Part shown: one piece after another, positions 1-6,821 of the stretch
How the letters are laid out: every line of letters starts with the position of its first letter
How positions within the stretch are numbered: the first letter of the stretch is position 1
NCBI GenBank assembly: GCA_001603055.1
Contig: LVAZ01000165.1
Span: 1 to 12,090 of the forward strand
Source of the DNA: Victivallales bacterium Lenti_02
GTDB taxonomy: Bacteria > Verrucomicrobiota > Lentisphaeria > Oligosphaerales > Lenti-02
DNA: 12,090 bases
Direction: 5' to 3'
The notes under the pieces: model-generated
Databases searched by the model: none
The model's input: the letters and a program-made list of their open reading frames with translations, nothing else
What the model was told of the DNA's origin: nothing
Program-made: the position numbers and the translations under genes

Positions 1-354
1 GCTCCACACGGCGTAGCCGAGATGGTCGTTGATGTCGTAGCGGGTCATGCCCTCGGGGCAGAGCCAGGTGCCGGTGTAGACGAAGAGGCGCTCGCGGAAG
101 ACCAGGAAATGGGGATCGCGGGTGTCGCGGTCCGCCACGGCGAACTCGTGGACCTGGGTCCAGGTGTCGCCCTCGTCGGCGCTGACGAAGATGCGGACCT
201 TGGCCGTGCGGTTCACGGCGTGACCGTCCGGGCAACTGCGGAAGGCCAGATAGAGGCGGTTCCGGAAGCGGACCAAATCGGTGAAGGCGTTGTGGTTGCC
301 GTCCGCGAAGAAGCGGCGGACATCCAGCAGGCGGAGACCGGGCAGGTTGCTCAT
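1..354 (-). CDS. Asp-box (BNR) sialidase-like protein, C-terminus cut off by window edge
   Basis: The first 118 residues of a minus-strand gene that continues past the window start. Residues 58-65 read SADEGDTW, a canonical Asp box (S-x-D-x-G-x-T-W) of sialidase-type beta-propellers. It is flanked by blade-like stretches (LVRFRNRLYLAFR near 27-39; DPHFLVFRERLFVYTGTW near 81-98). The start at 354 is set by AAGGAG a few bases upstream (revcomp of 362-367) and by a good sigma70-like promoter further up. There is no signal peptide, so the product looks cytoplasmic. Asp boxes also occur in other hydrolases and non-enzymatic propellers, and the arginine triad of true sialidases cannot be checked here, so substrate and activity are open. 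It is divergent from the ModF-like gene. Confidence 0.8.
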   Translation of the reverse strand, partial: MSNLPGLRLLDVRRFFADGNHNAFTDLVRFRNRLYLAFRSCPDGHAVNRTAKVRIFVSADEGDTWTQVHEFAVADRDTRDPHFLVFRERLFVYTGTWLCPEGMTRYDINDHLGYAVWS

Positions 355-435
355 GAATCCTCTCCTTGCGGATACCTTCCAGGCAAGCGTCCAGAGGACA
401 AGTCCGACCACGACGACCAGCATGTTGCAGGGGCG

Positions 436-464
436 AGTGTATCTTGCGGTCCGTTGCCTGTCAA
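436..464 (-). promoter_or_regulatory. Sigma70-like promoter of the Asp-box gene
   Basis: On the minus strand a perfect -35 box TTGACA (complement of 459-464) is followed after exactly 17 bases by TACACT (complement of 436-441; 4 of 6 match to TATAAT). The -10 lies about 80 bases before the start codon at 354, leaving a leader of roughly 75 bases. The -35 hexamer ends one or two bases from a possible start codon (466) of the divergent gene, so the two transcription units share control DNA. Confidence 0.55.
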
Positions 465-483
465 GATGGAGTTTCGCCGTTTC

Positions 484-1962
484 ATGTCCTGTCCCATCGT
501 CACCCTCACCGTTCCCGGCCAGGAACCACTGGCCTGGACCATCCATCCCGGCCAGTGCTGGGCGATTCAGGGTCCGCCAGGGGCGGGGAAAGGCAGCCTG
601 CTGGACTGTCTGGCGGGAACCGCCCGGACCCCCGCGCGGGTCTGCTATCATTCCCCGGACGGGCAGGCCGTCACCGGTTATCCCGATCCCAGCACCGTGA
701 GCCGCTGGCAGATCGTGCGGGTGCGTTTCGCCGACCAGCGGGGACTGCTGGGCAGCGCCCCCTATCATCAGGCCCGCTGGAATAGTTGCGGCGGCGAGGA
801 TGCCGTCTCGGTGGTCGAATCCCTGTCCGCCGAGCGCATCTACCGGGTGTCGCCTTACCAGGTGCTCGGTCCCGAGATCGTGCCCCGCGACTTCGCGTCC
901 CGGCGGGAGGCGGTGGTGGCGGAGCTGGGCATCGAGCCCCTGCTGGAGCGCCGGGCCATCGCCCTCTCCAACGGCGAGCGCCGGAAAGTCATGTTCGCCC
1001 GCGCCCTGATCCAGCAGCCCCGGCTGCTCCTGCTCGACGACCCGTTCGCCGGGCTCGACCGCGAGTTCCGCGAACGTCTGCACGAGATTCTGGCCGCGCG
1101 GACCGGGGCGGGCATGGCCGTGGTCTTCACCACTCCCCGCCACGATGACCCGGGCCGTCTGGCCACCCATCTGGCCACGATGCGCGACGGCACGGTGACG
1201 GCCCTGGGCGATTGGGACGGCGGCGTTCCCCAAAACCAGATTCCGGCCCCCCTGCCTGCGTTCTCCGCGCCGACGGCGACGTGCGAAGCCCTGGTCGAGC
1301 TGCGCGGGGTCCGGATTCAGTACGGCGGCAAGGTGGTGCTGCACGATCTTGACTGGACCATCCGGCGCGGCGAGAACTGGGCGGTGCTGGGGCCGAACGG
1401 CGCGGGCAAGACAACCCTGCTCGGGCTGCTGCTCGGCGACAATCCCCAAGCCTACGCCCAGGACGTGCGGCTCTTCGGCCAACGGCTCGGCAAGGGCATC
1501 AGCGCGCGGGAACTGCGCCAGCGCGTGGGCCATGTCTCGCCCGAGCTGCATCTCAACTACCCCGCCGAAGCGACTGCCCTCGCCACCGTGGCCTCCGGCC
1601 TCTTCGATTCCCTGGGGCTCTACCGGCAACCCAGCGACGACCAGTGGCGGCAGGCCGAGCAATGGCTCCGCGAACTCGGCCTGGCTGCCGTTGCGGCTTG
1701 CCGCTTCGACCAGCTTTCCGAGGGCCAGCAGCGTCTGGCCCTGCTGGCGCGGGGCATGGTGAAGGCCCCCGATCTCCTCGTGCTCGATGAACCCTGCCAG
1801 GGACTCGATACCGCGAACCGCGCCGCCGTCCATGCCACCCTCGACCGCCTGGTCCGGGCCAACCATAGCCAGGTCGTCTACATCACCCACCATCCCGAGG
1901 ACCTGCCCCCCTGCATCGGCCAAGTCCTCGAACTCGCCGACGGCACTATCCGCCGACCGTGA
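484..1962 (+). CDS. modF: ModF-type double ABC ATPase
   Basis: A 492-residue protein with two ABC ATPase domains and no membrane segment. Domain 1 has Walker A GPPGAGKGS (30-38), signature LSNGE (161-165) and Walker B LLLLDDP (181-187), where Asp replaces the usual catalytic Glu; the switch-His position reads FTTPRH, so that His is displaced. Domain 2 is canonical: GPNGAGKTT (303-311), LSEGQ (411-415), LLVLDEP (431-437), then THH (468-470). The C-terminal half matches E. coli ModF as I remember it (FDS.G.Y, GQQRLAL, QGLD, HH.ED.P.C). E. coli ModF is about the same length and is linked to molybdate metabolism, but its role is unsettled. Starts at 466 or 484 are both possible; 484 gives the ModF-like length and 466 adds six residues. 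Reading upstream to position 22 is not justified. No mod transport genes are in view. Confidence 0.88.
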   Translation: MSCPIVTLTVPGQEPLAWTIHPGQCWAIQGPPGAGKGSLLDCLAGTARTPARVCYHSPDGQAVTGYPDPSTVSRWQIVRVRFADQRGLLGSAPYHQARWNSCGGEDAVSVVESLSAERIYRVSPYQVLGPEIVPRDFASRREAVVAELGIEPLLERRAIALSNGERRKVMFARALIQQPRLLLLDDPFAGLDREFRERLHEILAARTGAGMAVVFTTPRHDDPGRLATHLATMRDGTVTALGDWDGGVPQNQIPAPLPAFSAPTATCEALVELRGVRIQYGGKVVLHDLDWTIRRGENWAVLGPNGAGKTTLLGLLLGDNPQAYAQDVRLFGQRLGKGISARELRQRVGHVSPELHLNYPAEATALATVASGLFDSLGLYRQPSDDQWRQAEQWLRELGLAAVAACRFDQLSEGQQRLALLARGMVKAPDLLVLDEPCQGLDTANRAAVHATLDRLVRANHSQVVYITHHPEDLPPCIGQVLELADGTIRRP

Positions 1963-2018
1963 ATTCCAGAACCTCACCGGAGTGCGCAAGCAAAGACGTC
2001 GTCTCCGTCGCCATGCAA

Positions 2019-2156
2019 ACCAAGCGCTTGGAGAGGCGCCCGTCCTCGGGCGCACGGCGCGGAGCGCCGGAAACGCCCCGACCAACCCGTAAAGGTAGGC
2101 ATGGCGTTCGTCCCGACCCCGCGCCCCGCGCCCGAGGACGGGCGCATCTCCAAAAC
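2019..2156 (+). repeat. REPIN-like hairpin repeat module, copy 1
   Basis: The left arm carries a perfect 7-bp hairpin GCGCCCG-TCCT-CGGGCGC (2036-2053). It is followed by a second hairpin CGGCGC-GGA-GCGCCG (2055-2069) and a core ending at GGCATGGCG (2106). The right arm is an inverted copy of the left: GCGCCCG-AGGA-CGGGCGC (2128-2145). Short inverted flanks lie outside the hairpins (TTGGAGAG on the left; ATCTCCAA, its near complement, on the right). The stretch 2051-2106 is repeated without change at 2198-2253. The layout, two inverted palindromes around a short core, resembles a REPIN or a MITE, but I do not recognise a named family. Confidence 0.8.
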
Positions 2157-2167
2157 TGCCTTGTATA

Positions 2168-2291
2168 CCAAGCGCGTGGAGCGCGGCGGTCCTCCGCCGC
2201 ACGGCGCGGAGCGCCGGAAACGCCCCGACCAACCCGTAAAGGTAGGCATGGCGCGGGACGGGTGGCCGCGAGGACGCGGCCGCTCCACGCG
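2168..2291 (+). repeat. REPIN-like hairpin repeat module, copy 2
   Basis: Tandem second copy, offset 147 bases for the left part. The left hairpin is GCGGCGG-TCCT-CCGCCGC (2183-2200), followed by the shared 56-bp core (2198-2253) with its CGGCGC/GCGCCG hairpin (2202-2216). The right inverted hairpin is GGCCGCG-AGGA-CGCGGCC (2264-2281). Outer flanks are GCGTGGAGC on the left and its complement GCTCCACGC on the right. Both stems differ from those of copy 1, yet stay perfectly paired and keep the same tetraloop (TCCT, or AGGA when inverted). Confidence 0.8.
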
Positions 2292-2488
2292 AAAGATTTG
2301 CACGAGTTCCGGTGCAGTCACGAAAAAGGTCATGAACACACGTTTTCCGGCACTCAGAACCCTGACAAACAGGGCGTTCTACTTGCGTGAGCTTTGTGTT
2401 TGCACAGGTGAATCCTGGAATTCTGGCCAACCCGCCGCTTCGGGGTATCTTGCTTTGCCGTTTGGCTTGCACCATGTGGAGTAGCAGA

Positions 2489-3151
2489 ATGAACCGCCTG
2501 ATCGTTGCCCTCGCCGTCCTTCTGGGAGCCGCCGCCATGTCCACTGCCCGCGAACGCGCCGAATGGTGCCACATCTGGTGGGAGAACGCCCACGACACCG
2601 CCCGTCCCCGCATCCTGCTGGTGGGCGACTCGATCTGCAACGGCTACAACGGCGCCGTGCGCAAGCGCCTGGCCGAATTCGCCAACGTGGACCTGCTGGC
2701 CACCTCGAAGAACATCTCCGATCCGGCCCTGCTCAAGGAAATGGGCTACATGCTCGGCGAGTACCAATACGCCGTCGTCCACTTCAACCACGGCCTCCAC
2801 GGCTTCGGGATCCCCCAGGAGAAATACGAGCAATACCTGCGCGACTACGTGGCGAAGGTGAAGGCGATGGCCGGCGATGCCAAGCTGGCCTGGGCCTCGA
2901 TCACCCCCCTGCGGGGCGACAGCCCCAACAACGCGGTGATCGTCGCCCGCAACGAGATCGCGGCCCGAGTCATGCAGGAAAACGGCATTCCCGTCGACGA
3001 TCTGCACGCGGTGGTGGCGGGCCGGGAGGAACTCCGGTCCGACAACCAAGGCGACGCCTACCACTACAACGGCAAGGGCTACGCCGTCCTGGCCGAGGCG
3101 GTTTCGCAGTATCTGGCGAAACTCATGGGCTGGGAACTGCCGCAACCATGA
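2489..3151 (+). CDS. Exported SGNH/GDSL-family hydrolase
   Basis: A 220-residue protein opening with a signal peptide: MNR, a hydrophobic run LIVALAVLLGAAA (4-16), and likely cleavage near A20. The catalytic Ser is in block I, VGDSICNGY (Ser48). A HFNHGLHGF stretch occupies the place of the block III Asn motif, and the C-terminal Asp-x-x-His pair is D189-AY-H192 in DAYHYNGKGY. These mark the SGNH fold, whose members are esterases, lipases or carbohydrate deacetylases; the exported location and neighbours favour deacylation of a glycan, but the substrate cannot be read. The start at 2489 is supported by GGAG seven bases upstream (2478-2481); 2474 is a weaker alternative. It converges on the FAD oxidoreductase gene, with 66 bases between the stop codons. 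Confidence 0.85.
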   Translation: MNRLIVALAVLLGAAAMSTARERAEWCHIWWENAHDTARPRILLVGDSICNGYNGAVRKRLAEFANVDLLATSKNISDPALLKEMGYMLGEYQYAVVHFNHGLHGFGIPQEKYEQYLRDYVAKVKAMAGDAKLAWASITPLRGDSPNNAVIVARNEIAARVMQENGIPVDDLHAVVAGREELRSDNQGDAYHYNGKGYAVLAEAVSQYLAKLMGWELPQP

Positions 3152-3192
3152 TCCAGCCCGGAGCGTAGCGCCGCCGACAGCGCGCGCCAAGG

Positions 3193-3205
3193 CCCGCTTC
3201 GCGGG
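3193..3205. terminator. Small hairpin between convergent genes, possible weak bidirectional terminator
   Basis: CCCGC-TTC-GCGGG forms a 5-bp perfect stem, extendable by G-T pairs, midway between the stops of the SGNH gene (3151) and the FAD oxidoreductase gene (3218). Neither side has a T-tract, so it is not a textbook intrinsic terminator; the position between convergent genes is the main argument. Confidence 0.3.
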
Positions 3206-3217
3206 TTGCGAAAGCAC

Positions 3218-6200
3218 TTATTCCAGCGGCAGATTCAGCTCGGCCTGGATGCCGGGCAGGTCCACGGCCATGACTTCGGTCCCGGTGCGGGCGGTTTCGG
3301 CGGCGGCGAGGCCGGCCGCATGGCCCAGGGCCAGCATGGTGCGGCTCAGGCGGCAACTCGAAGCGGCGATGTGGCTGAAGCTGGCTCCCCGGCAGGCGAC
3401 GAGGAGATTCCGCCAGGGCCCCTTGGGGACCAGACAGCGGTAGGGGATGCCGTAGGGGGTGGCCACCTGGCCCAGACCGCCGCCCGCGCCGTGGGTGTCC
3501 AAGGGATGGTCGGCGATGGCCACGATGTCCGGATGGGGCGTCTGGTTCACCAGAGTCTGCACATCCTGCTCGCGGAGCACGTATTCGCCGACGATGCGAT
3601 GGCTTTCGCGAATGGCGAGCATCGGCGCGAAGGAGTCGAATTCATACTCCGGATAGCGGTCCTGCTGGAGCCAGTGCCAGTGCTGCCGGACCCGCAGTTC
3701 GAGTTCGGCGCGGGCCTCCTCGTAGCCCAGCTTCATCAGCAGCCAGCCGGGAGCCAGGCCGCCGCAGGTATTGACGAACAGGTCCCCGCTGGGCAGGGGC
3801 CAGGCCGCGCCGCCGCGCCGGAGGGAGCGCCCCTCGGGCAACTCCTGGCGGACGGGATGGGGGCTGCGGCGAATCCGGTAGCAGAGTTCGATGGCGTTCA
3901 GCACCTCCTGGGGATTTTCGGGGGCGGAGGGTTCGCCGAACCGGCTTTTCGGCTCGGCCCCGAGCATGGTTTCGCAGCCCACCGTCTGGCAGAGGAATCC
4001 GCTGCCGGTGGAATCGACGAAGGCGCGGGCGCGGATGCGGTAGCGTTCCCCGTTGCGGACCACCTCGATCCATTCCACCCGGCGCTGGTCGCGGTCCGCC
4101 GCCGCGCGCACGAAGGTGGTGCCGAGCAGAACCCGGCCCCGCCCCGTTTCCCGCAGCATGGCCAGCACCACCTCGTGGAACGGCTCGATCTCGAAGCCGA
4201 CCCGGCCATGGGCGGCGCGGGTGAGGGTGCCTTCGTAGTCCGTGGCGCGGGTGATGATCCGGCCGTCCGCGTAGCGGGCGAGACGGTCGGCGATCTCGCG
4301 GGCGAGGGGGCAGCCGGGGCCGGGTTCCCAGTTCTGCACATAGGCCATGGTGCTGGTGCCGCCCAGTTTCGCCTCCCGCTCCACCAGCAGGACCGTGGCC
4401 CCGGCCCGCGCCGCCGCCACCGCCGCGCCGATTCCCCCGCTGCCGCCGCCCACCACGCAGACGTCGGCCCGGAGTTCGCGGACGATCTCCGACAATGCCT
4501 CCGGGGGAGCGGGCGTTCCGCGGATCGCGGCTAGTTCGCCGATCTCGGGTTCGGGCGGGGTACCCGCGCCGACCAGTTCCAAGTCGTCGATCCAGAGTGT
4601 CCCGTCCCCTGCCGTCCGGCGCAGAACCACGCCGGCAATCCGGCCCATGTCCACGTTCGCGAAGACGGCGAGGGGGATGCTCGCCACGCCGTTGGTCGGC
4701 CGGAGTTCCATCGCCGCTTCCTTGCCGTCGGCATCCACCAAGGCAATCTGCAGGGGGCCGGCAAGGCGGGCGCGGAGAGTGTCGGCCCCCGGGCTCCGCC
4801 AGTCGCGGGGTTCGGCAAAGGTCCGGCGCACCTCGCCCCGGCCCTGGATGACCAAAGCATGCAGACCATCCTCGCTCAGGGCGACCCGCGCGCCGTTGGC
4901 CGGATCGGCCCGCCCGTCGAGCCAGGTTCCGCTGACCCGCTGGGTGGTGGTGTAGTCCTCGAAATCGTCGATCCGCAGGCGCTGGCCGACTGTGAACCGC
5001 CAGAGCGGACCGGTGACGAGTTCCTCGCCGTAGCGTTCGTCCACCCGCCAAAACCGGGTTTTCCCGAGGGGCAGGGGGAGGCGGTGCCAGCCATTCGCCA
5101 CGGTGCCGGAAACGGCCTGTAGCCTGTCGGGGGAGTCGCCGACCCAGAGGGTGGGGACCGCGTCGCCGCCGCTCGGGGTCCAGCGCAGCGCCGTGTCGGC
5201 ATCGACGCCGGTTTCCCCGTCCGTCGGCAAGGGGAGGCGCGCGCCGCCCTTGGCGGTTTGGAACTGCCAGAGGGCGCCGGGAACGACTTCCCCGTCATGG
5301 TTGGTGTCGATCCGCCAGAAATAGCGGGTGTCCCGGAGCAGATCGCCCGGACTCCAGGCGGTGGCGGCGAGATTCCCCGCCCGTTTGGTCAACTGGTCGG
5401 GAGCGGTTCCCAGCCAGAGATCGGCGGTCTTGGCTCCCTCCGGCAGCCGCCAGCGCAGGGTGGGGCGGGTCGAGACAGCGGTCGTTTCCGGCAGTGGCAA
5501 GGGCCGGGCGGCCTGGCCGGACTCGATGGCGAATTCCCACATCTCGCCGGGAACCGAGCCCCCGTCCAGCACCGCATCCACCCGCCAGAAATAGCGGCTT
5601 CCGAACCGGGGTTCGGCCAGCAGCCAGGTGTTTCCCCGCGGATTCTCTGCCACCGGGGCCAGATTCTCGGGGCTATCGCCCAGCAGGAGGGTCTGGGCGG
5701 CGGCGTTCGCGGCCGGCAGCCAGGAGAGACGCAGGGGCCGACGGGGCAGATTGCGCGTTCCCTGCTCGGGGACCGGCAGCGAGGCCCGGCTGAAACTGGC
5801 GGCGTCGAGGATTTCCAGGCCGCAGAGAAAAACGTACTGCTTGGTGCCGGGCACCACGGGAATGCGGGTCGCGATGCGGACCGGGTTCTCCCCGTCGGAG
5901 CGGACCAGAAAATCGGCCCTTCCGGCCTTGGCCGAGTCGCCGGTGCTACCCTGGGGCACATCCGCCGCCGCGACCTGCTCCTGGCCAGCGGCATCGTCCA
6001 GCAGAACCGTCACCGGAGGCCACTCGAAACCACGCGCGTCGTTGAACCAGAGCACCACGCGGAATTCGCCCTTGGGCAGACCGGAGATCGCGACGGTGGG
6101 CGGAGTTTCGGCCCGCGCGAAAAAACTGTCGCTCACCAGGGCTGCGCGCGGATCGGCGGCGGGTTTGGCCGAGCGGCAGCCCAGAGCCTTGGCGGGGCCG

Positions 6201-6463
6201 AGTTCCACCACGCAGCCGCTGGGGACCAAATCGCCGGGGGGAACCTCCCGCCGCACCGGGCCGAAGCCATCGCCCCGTTCCGCCCAGGCGGTCCACCCCG
6301 GCTGAACGGCCGTGGAGATGGTGCCGAAGTCAAACCGCGCCACCGGCGCGGCACGCCCGAGCAGGGAAACCAAGGCGAGAACAACAGGCAGAAAACGCAG
6401 GCGACCACCTCGCGGAAGCAGCCTGCGTCGACAGGCGGCAATCATCGGAGCCAATGGTTCCAT
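3218..6463 (-). CDS. Exported multidomain FAD-dependent oxidoreductase with Fn3-like and carbohydrate-binding-like modules
   Basis: A 1081-residue protein. Residues 1-42 form a signal peptide (RRR.., then FLPVVLALVSLLG, cleavage near AAPVA). From 43 a beta-rich domain opens with RFDFGT, as in malectin/CBM-like modules. Three Fn3-like repeats follow (about 241-310, 310-395, 395-485), each ending in an FWRVD..-G..W.F pattern. Next is a beta-sandwich starting IDDFEDY (498-504) and ending TLWIDDLELVG. The C-terminal third is a flavin oxidoreductase: VVGGGSGGIGAA (GGGSGG at 672-677) then LLVEREAKLGGTST, as in the FAD_oxidored group (Pfam PF12831 type). The substrate is unknown; the modules suggest an exported enzyme acting at or near polysaccharide. 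The start at 6463 has GGAG nine bases upstream (revcomp 6473-6476). The open frame extends upstream only through repeat DNA. Confidence 0.85.
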   Translation of the reverse strand: MEPLAPMIAACRRRLLPRGGRLRFLPVVLALVSLLGRAAPVARFDFGTISTAVQPGWTAWAERGDGFGPVRREVPPGDLVPSGCVVELGPAKALGCRSAKPAADPRAALVSDSFFARAETPPTVAISGLPKGEFRVVLWFNDARGFEWPPVTVLLDDAAGQEQVAAADVPQGSTGDSAKAGRADFLVRSDGENPVRIATRIPVVPGTKQYVFLCGLEILDAASFSRASLPVPEQGTRNLPRRPLRLSWLPAANAAAQTLLLGDSPENLAPVAENPRGNTWLLAEPRFGSRYFWRVDAVLDGGSVPGEMWEFAIESGQAARPLPLPETTAVSTRPTLRWRLPEGAKTADLWLGTAPDQLTKRAGNLAATAWSPGDLLRDTRYFWRIDTNHDGEVVPGALWQFQTAKGGARLPLPTDGETGVDADTALRWTPSGGDAVPTLWVGDSPDRLQAVSGTVANGWHRLPLPLGKTRFWRVDERYGEELVTGPLWRFTVGQRLRIDDFEDYTTTQRVSGTWLDGRADPANGARVALSEDGLHALVIQGRGEVRRTFAEPRDWRSPGADTLRARLAGPLQIALVDADGKEAAMELRPTNGVASIPLAVFANVDMGRIAGVVLRRTAGDGTLWIDDLELVGAGTPPEPEIGELAAIRGTPAPPEALSEIVRELRADVCVVGGGSGGIGAAVAAARAGATVLLVEREAKLGGTSTMAYVQNWEPGPGCPLAREIADRLARYADGRIITRATDYEGTLTRAAHGRVGFEIEPFHEVVLAMLRETGRGRVLLGTTFVRAAADRDQRRVEWIEVVRNGERYRIRARAFVDSTGSGFLCQTVGCETMLGAEPKSRFGEPSAPENPQEVLNAIELCYRIRRSPHPVRQELPEGRSLRRGGAAWPLPSGDLFVNTCGGLAPGWLLMKLGYEEARAELELRVRQHWHWLQQDRYPEYEFDSFAPMLAIRESHRIVGEYVLREQDVQTLVNQTPHPDIVAIADHPLDTHGAGGGLGQVATPYGIPYRCLVPKGPWRNLLVACRGASFSHIAASSCRLSRTMLALGHAAGLAAAETARTGTEVMAVDLPGIQAELNLPLE

Positions 6464-6529
6464 CGCGCGGTTCTCCGGGTGAATCCGAACCCATACCTTC
6501 CCGGCCCATTCCCGGAATGCAACTTCCCG

Positions 6530-6573
6530 CTCTCCTTCGCTCCCTTCGTGCTCTGCGGAGCGTGGCGGGGAAC
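6530..6573. repeat. Degenerate third copy of the CTTCGTG repeat
   Basis: The stretch has the same cadence as the two good copies (CTCCTTCG-CTCCCTTCGTG-CTCTGCGGAG-CGTGGCGG) but with many substitutions. It may be a diverged relative or a chance match in pyrimidine-rich DNA. Confidence 0.35.
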
Positions 6574-6623
6574 CAGACGATGTGTACCGCCAATACGCCC
6601 CGTCCAACCTGTCTTTCCCTTTC

Positions 6624-6668
6624 CCCCGTCTTTCCTCTTCGTGCCCTTCGTGCCTTCGTGGTGAATCC
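6624..6668. repeat. CTTCGTG direct repeat, copy A
   Basis: A block CCCCGTCTTT then CCTCTTCGTGCCCTTCGTG and CCTTCGTGGTGAATCC. The last 35 bases (6634-6668) recur exactly at 6784-6818, and the preceding ten bases also match with a one-base indel between. Internally it is a run of CTTCGTG-type units. Read on the minus strand it would encode the spurious peptide HEGHEE, a common artefact in environmental genomes carrying this repeat. Confidence 0.85.
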
Positions 6669-6772
6669 TCTTCTCTTTCTTCCCTTCTCCCCCTTGCCCT
6701 CTCACCGGAGCGCCCGACCAACCCAACCGGGCCGCTTCGCCGAGAACCCCCGCCAACCCAACCCCCAGCCCT

Positions 6773-6818
6773 CCCCGTCTTTCCCTCTTCGTGCCCTTCG
6801 TGCCTTCGTGGTGAATCC
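6773..6818. repeat. CTTCGTG direct repeat, copy B
   Basis: Second copy, 150 bases from copy A and identical to it over 35 bases (6784-6818). It ends three bases before the stop codon of the PhnP-like gene (6822-6824, complement TAA), so it sits directly in that gene's 3' untranslated region. Confidence 0.85.
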
Positions 6819-6821
6819 GAA

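Larger units (their letters stand above)
1963..2488. other. 526-bp intergenic region dominated by hairpin repeats
   Basis: This gap between the ModF-like and SGNH genes holds two tandem repeat modules (about 2019-2156 and 2168-2291). To the right, a small hairpin CCCTG/CAGGG (2360-2364 / 2370-2374, loop ACAAA) has no T-tract. I see no credible gene: the open frames crossing it are made of the repeat and have no coding-like composition. A TATCTT element at 2446-2451 may be the -10 of the SGNH gene, but I cannot find a convincing -35. Confidence 0.75.
6464..6821. other. 358-bp intergenic region, pyrimidine-rich on the + strand, with direct repeats
   Basis: This gap lies between the stop of the PhnP-like gene and the start of the FAD oxidoreductase gene, both on the minus strand. 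It contains two near-identical CTTCGTG repeats, a degenerate third, and a strongly C/T-rich stretch (about 6600-6702, purine-rich on the coding strand of the neighbours). A short fragment at 6705-6724 resembles the repeat core at 2067-2088. Open frames running through it are in repeat DNA and I do not believe them. Confidence 0.7.

Noticed and set aside
22..465. N-terminal extension of the ModF-like reading frame back to position 22.
   Set aside because: It runs antisense to the Asp-box gene, and its translation has no resemblance to an ABC protein before the MSCPIVTLTV start; ModF family length fits the start at 484.
2036..2069. Rho-independent terminator for the ModF-like gene.
   Set aside because: The stems are strong but no T-tract follows, and the same structure recurs in both orientations as part of a repeat, so a terminator call is not justified.
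2019..2291. CRISPR array.
   Set aside because: There are only two repeat copies, internally palindromic and with unequal, hairpin-containing intervals; no regular spacers and no cas genes.
2354..3217. A 287-residue minus-strand open frame.
   Set aside because: It is antisense to the SGNH hydrolase, which has a signal peptide, a GDS motif and a ribosome binding site.
3206..4534. A 442-residue + strand open frame.
   Set aside because: It is the complement of the flavin domain, with no recognisable motif.
5258..6664. A 468-residue + strand open frame.
   Set aside because: It is antisense to the N-terminal half of the FAD oxidoreductase and ends in repeat DNA.
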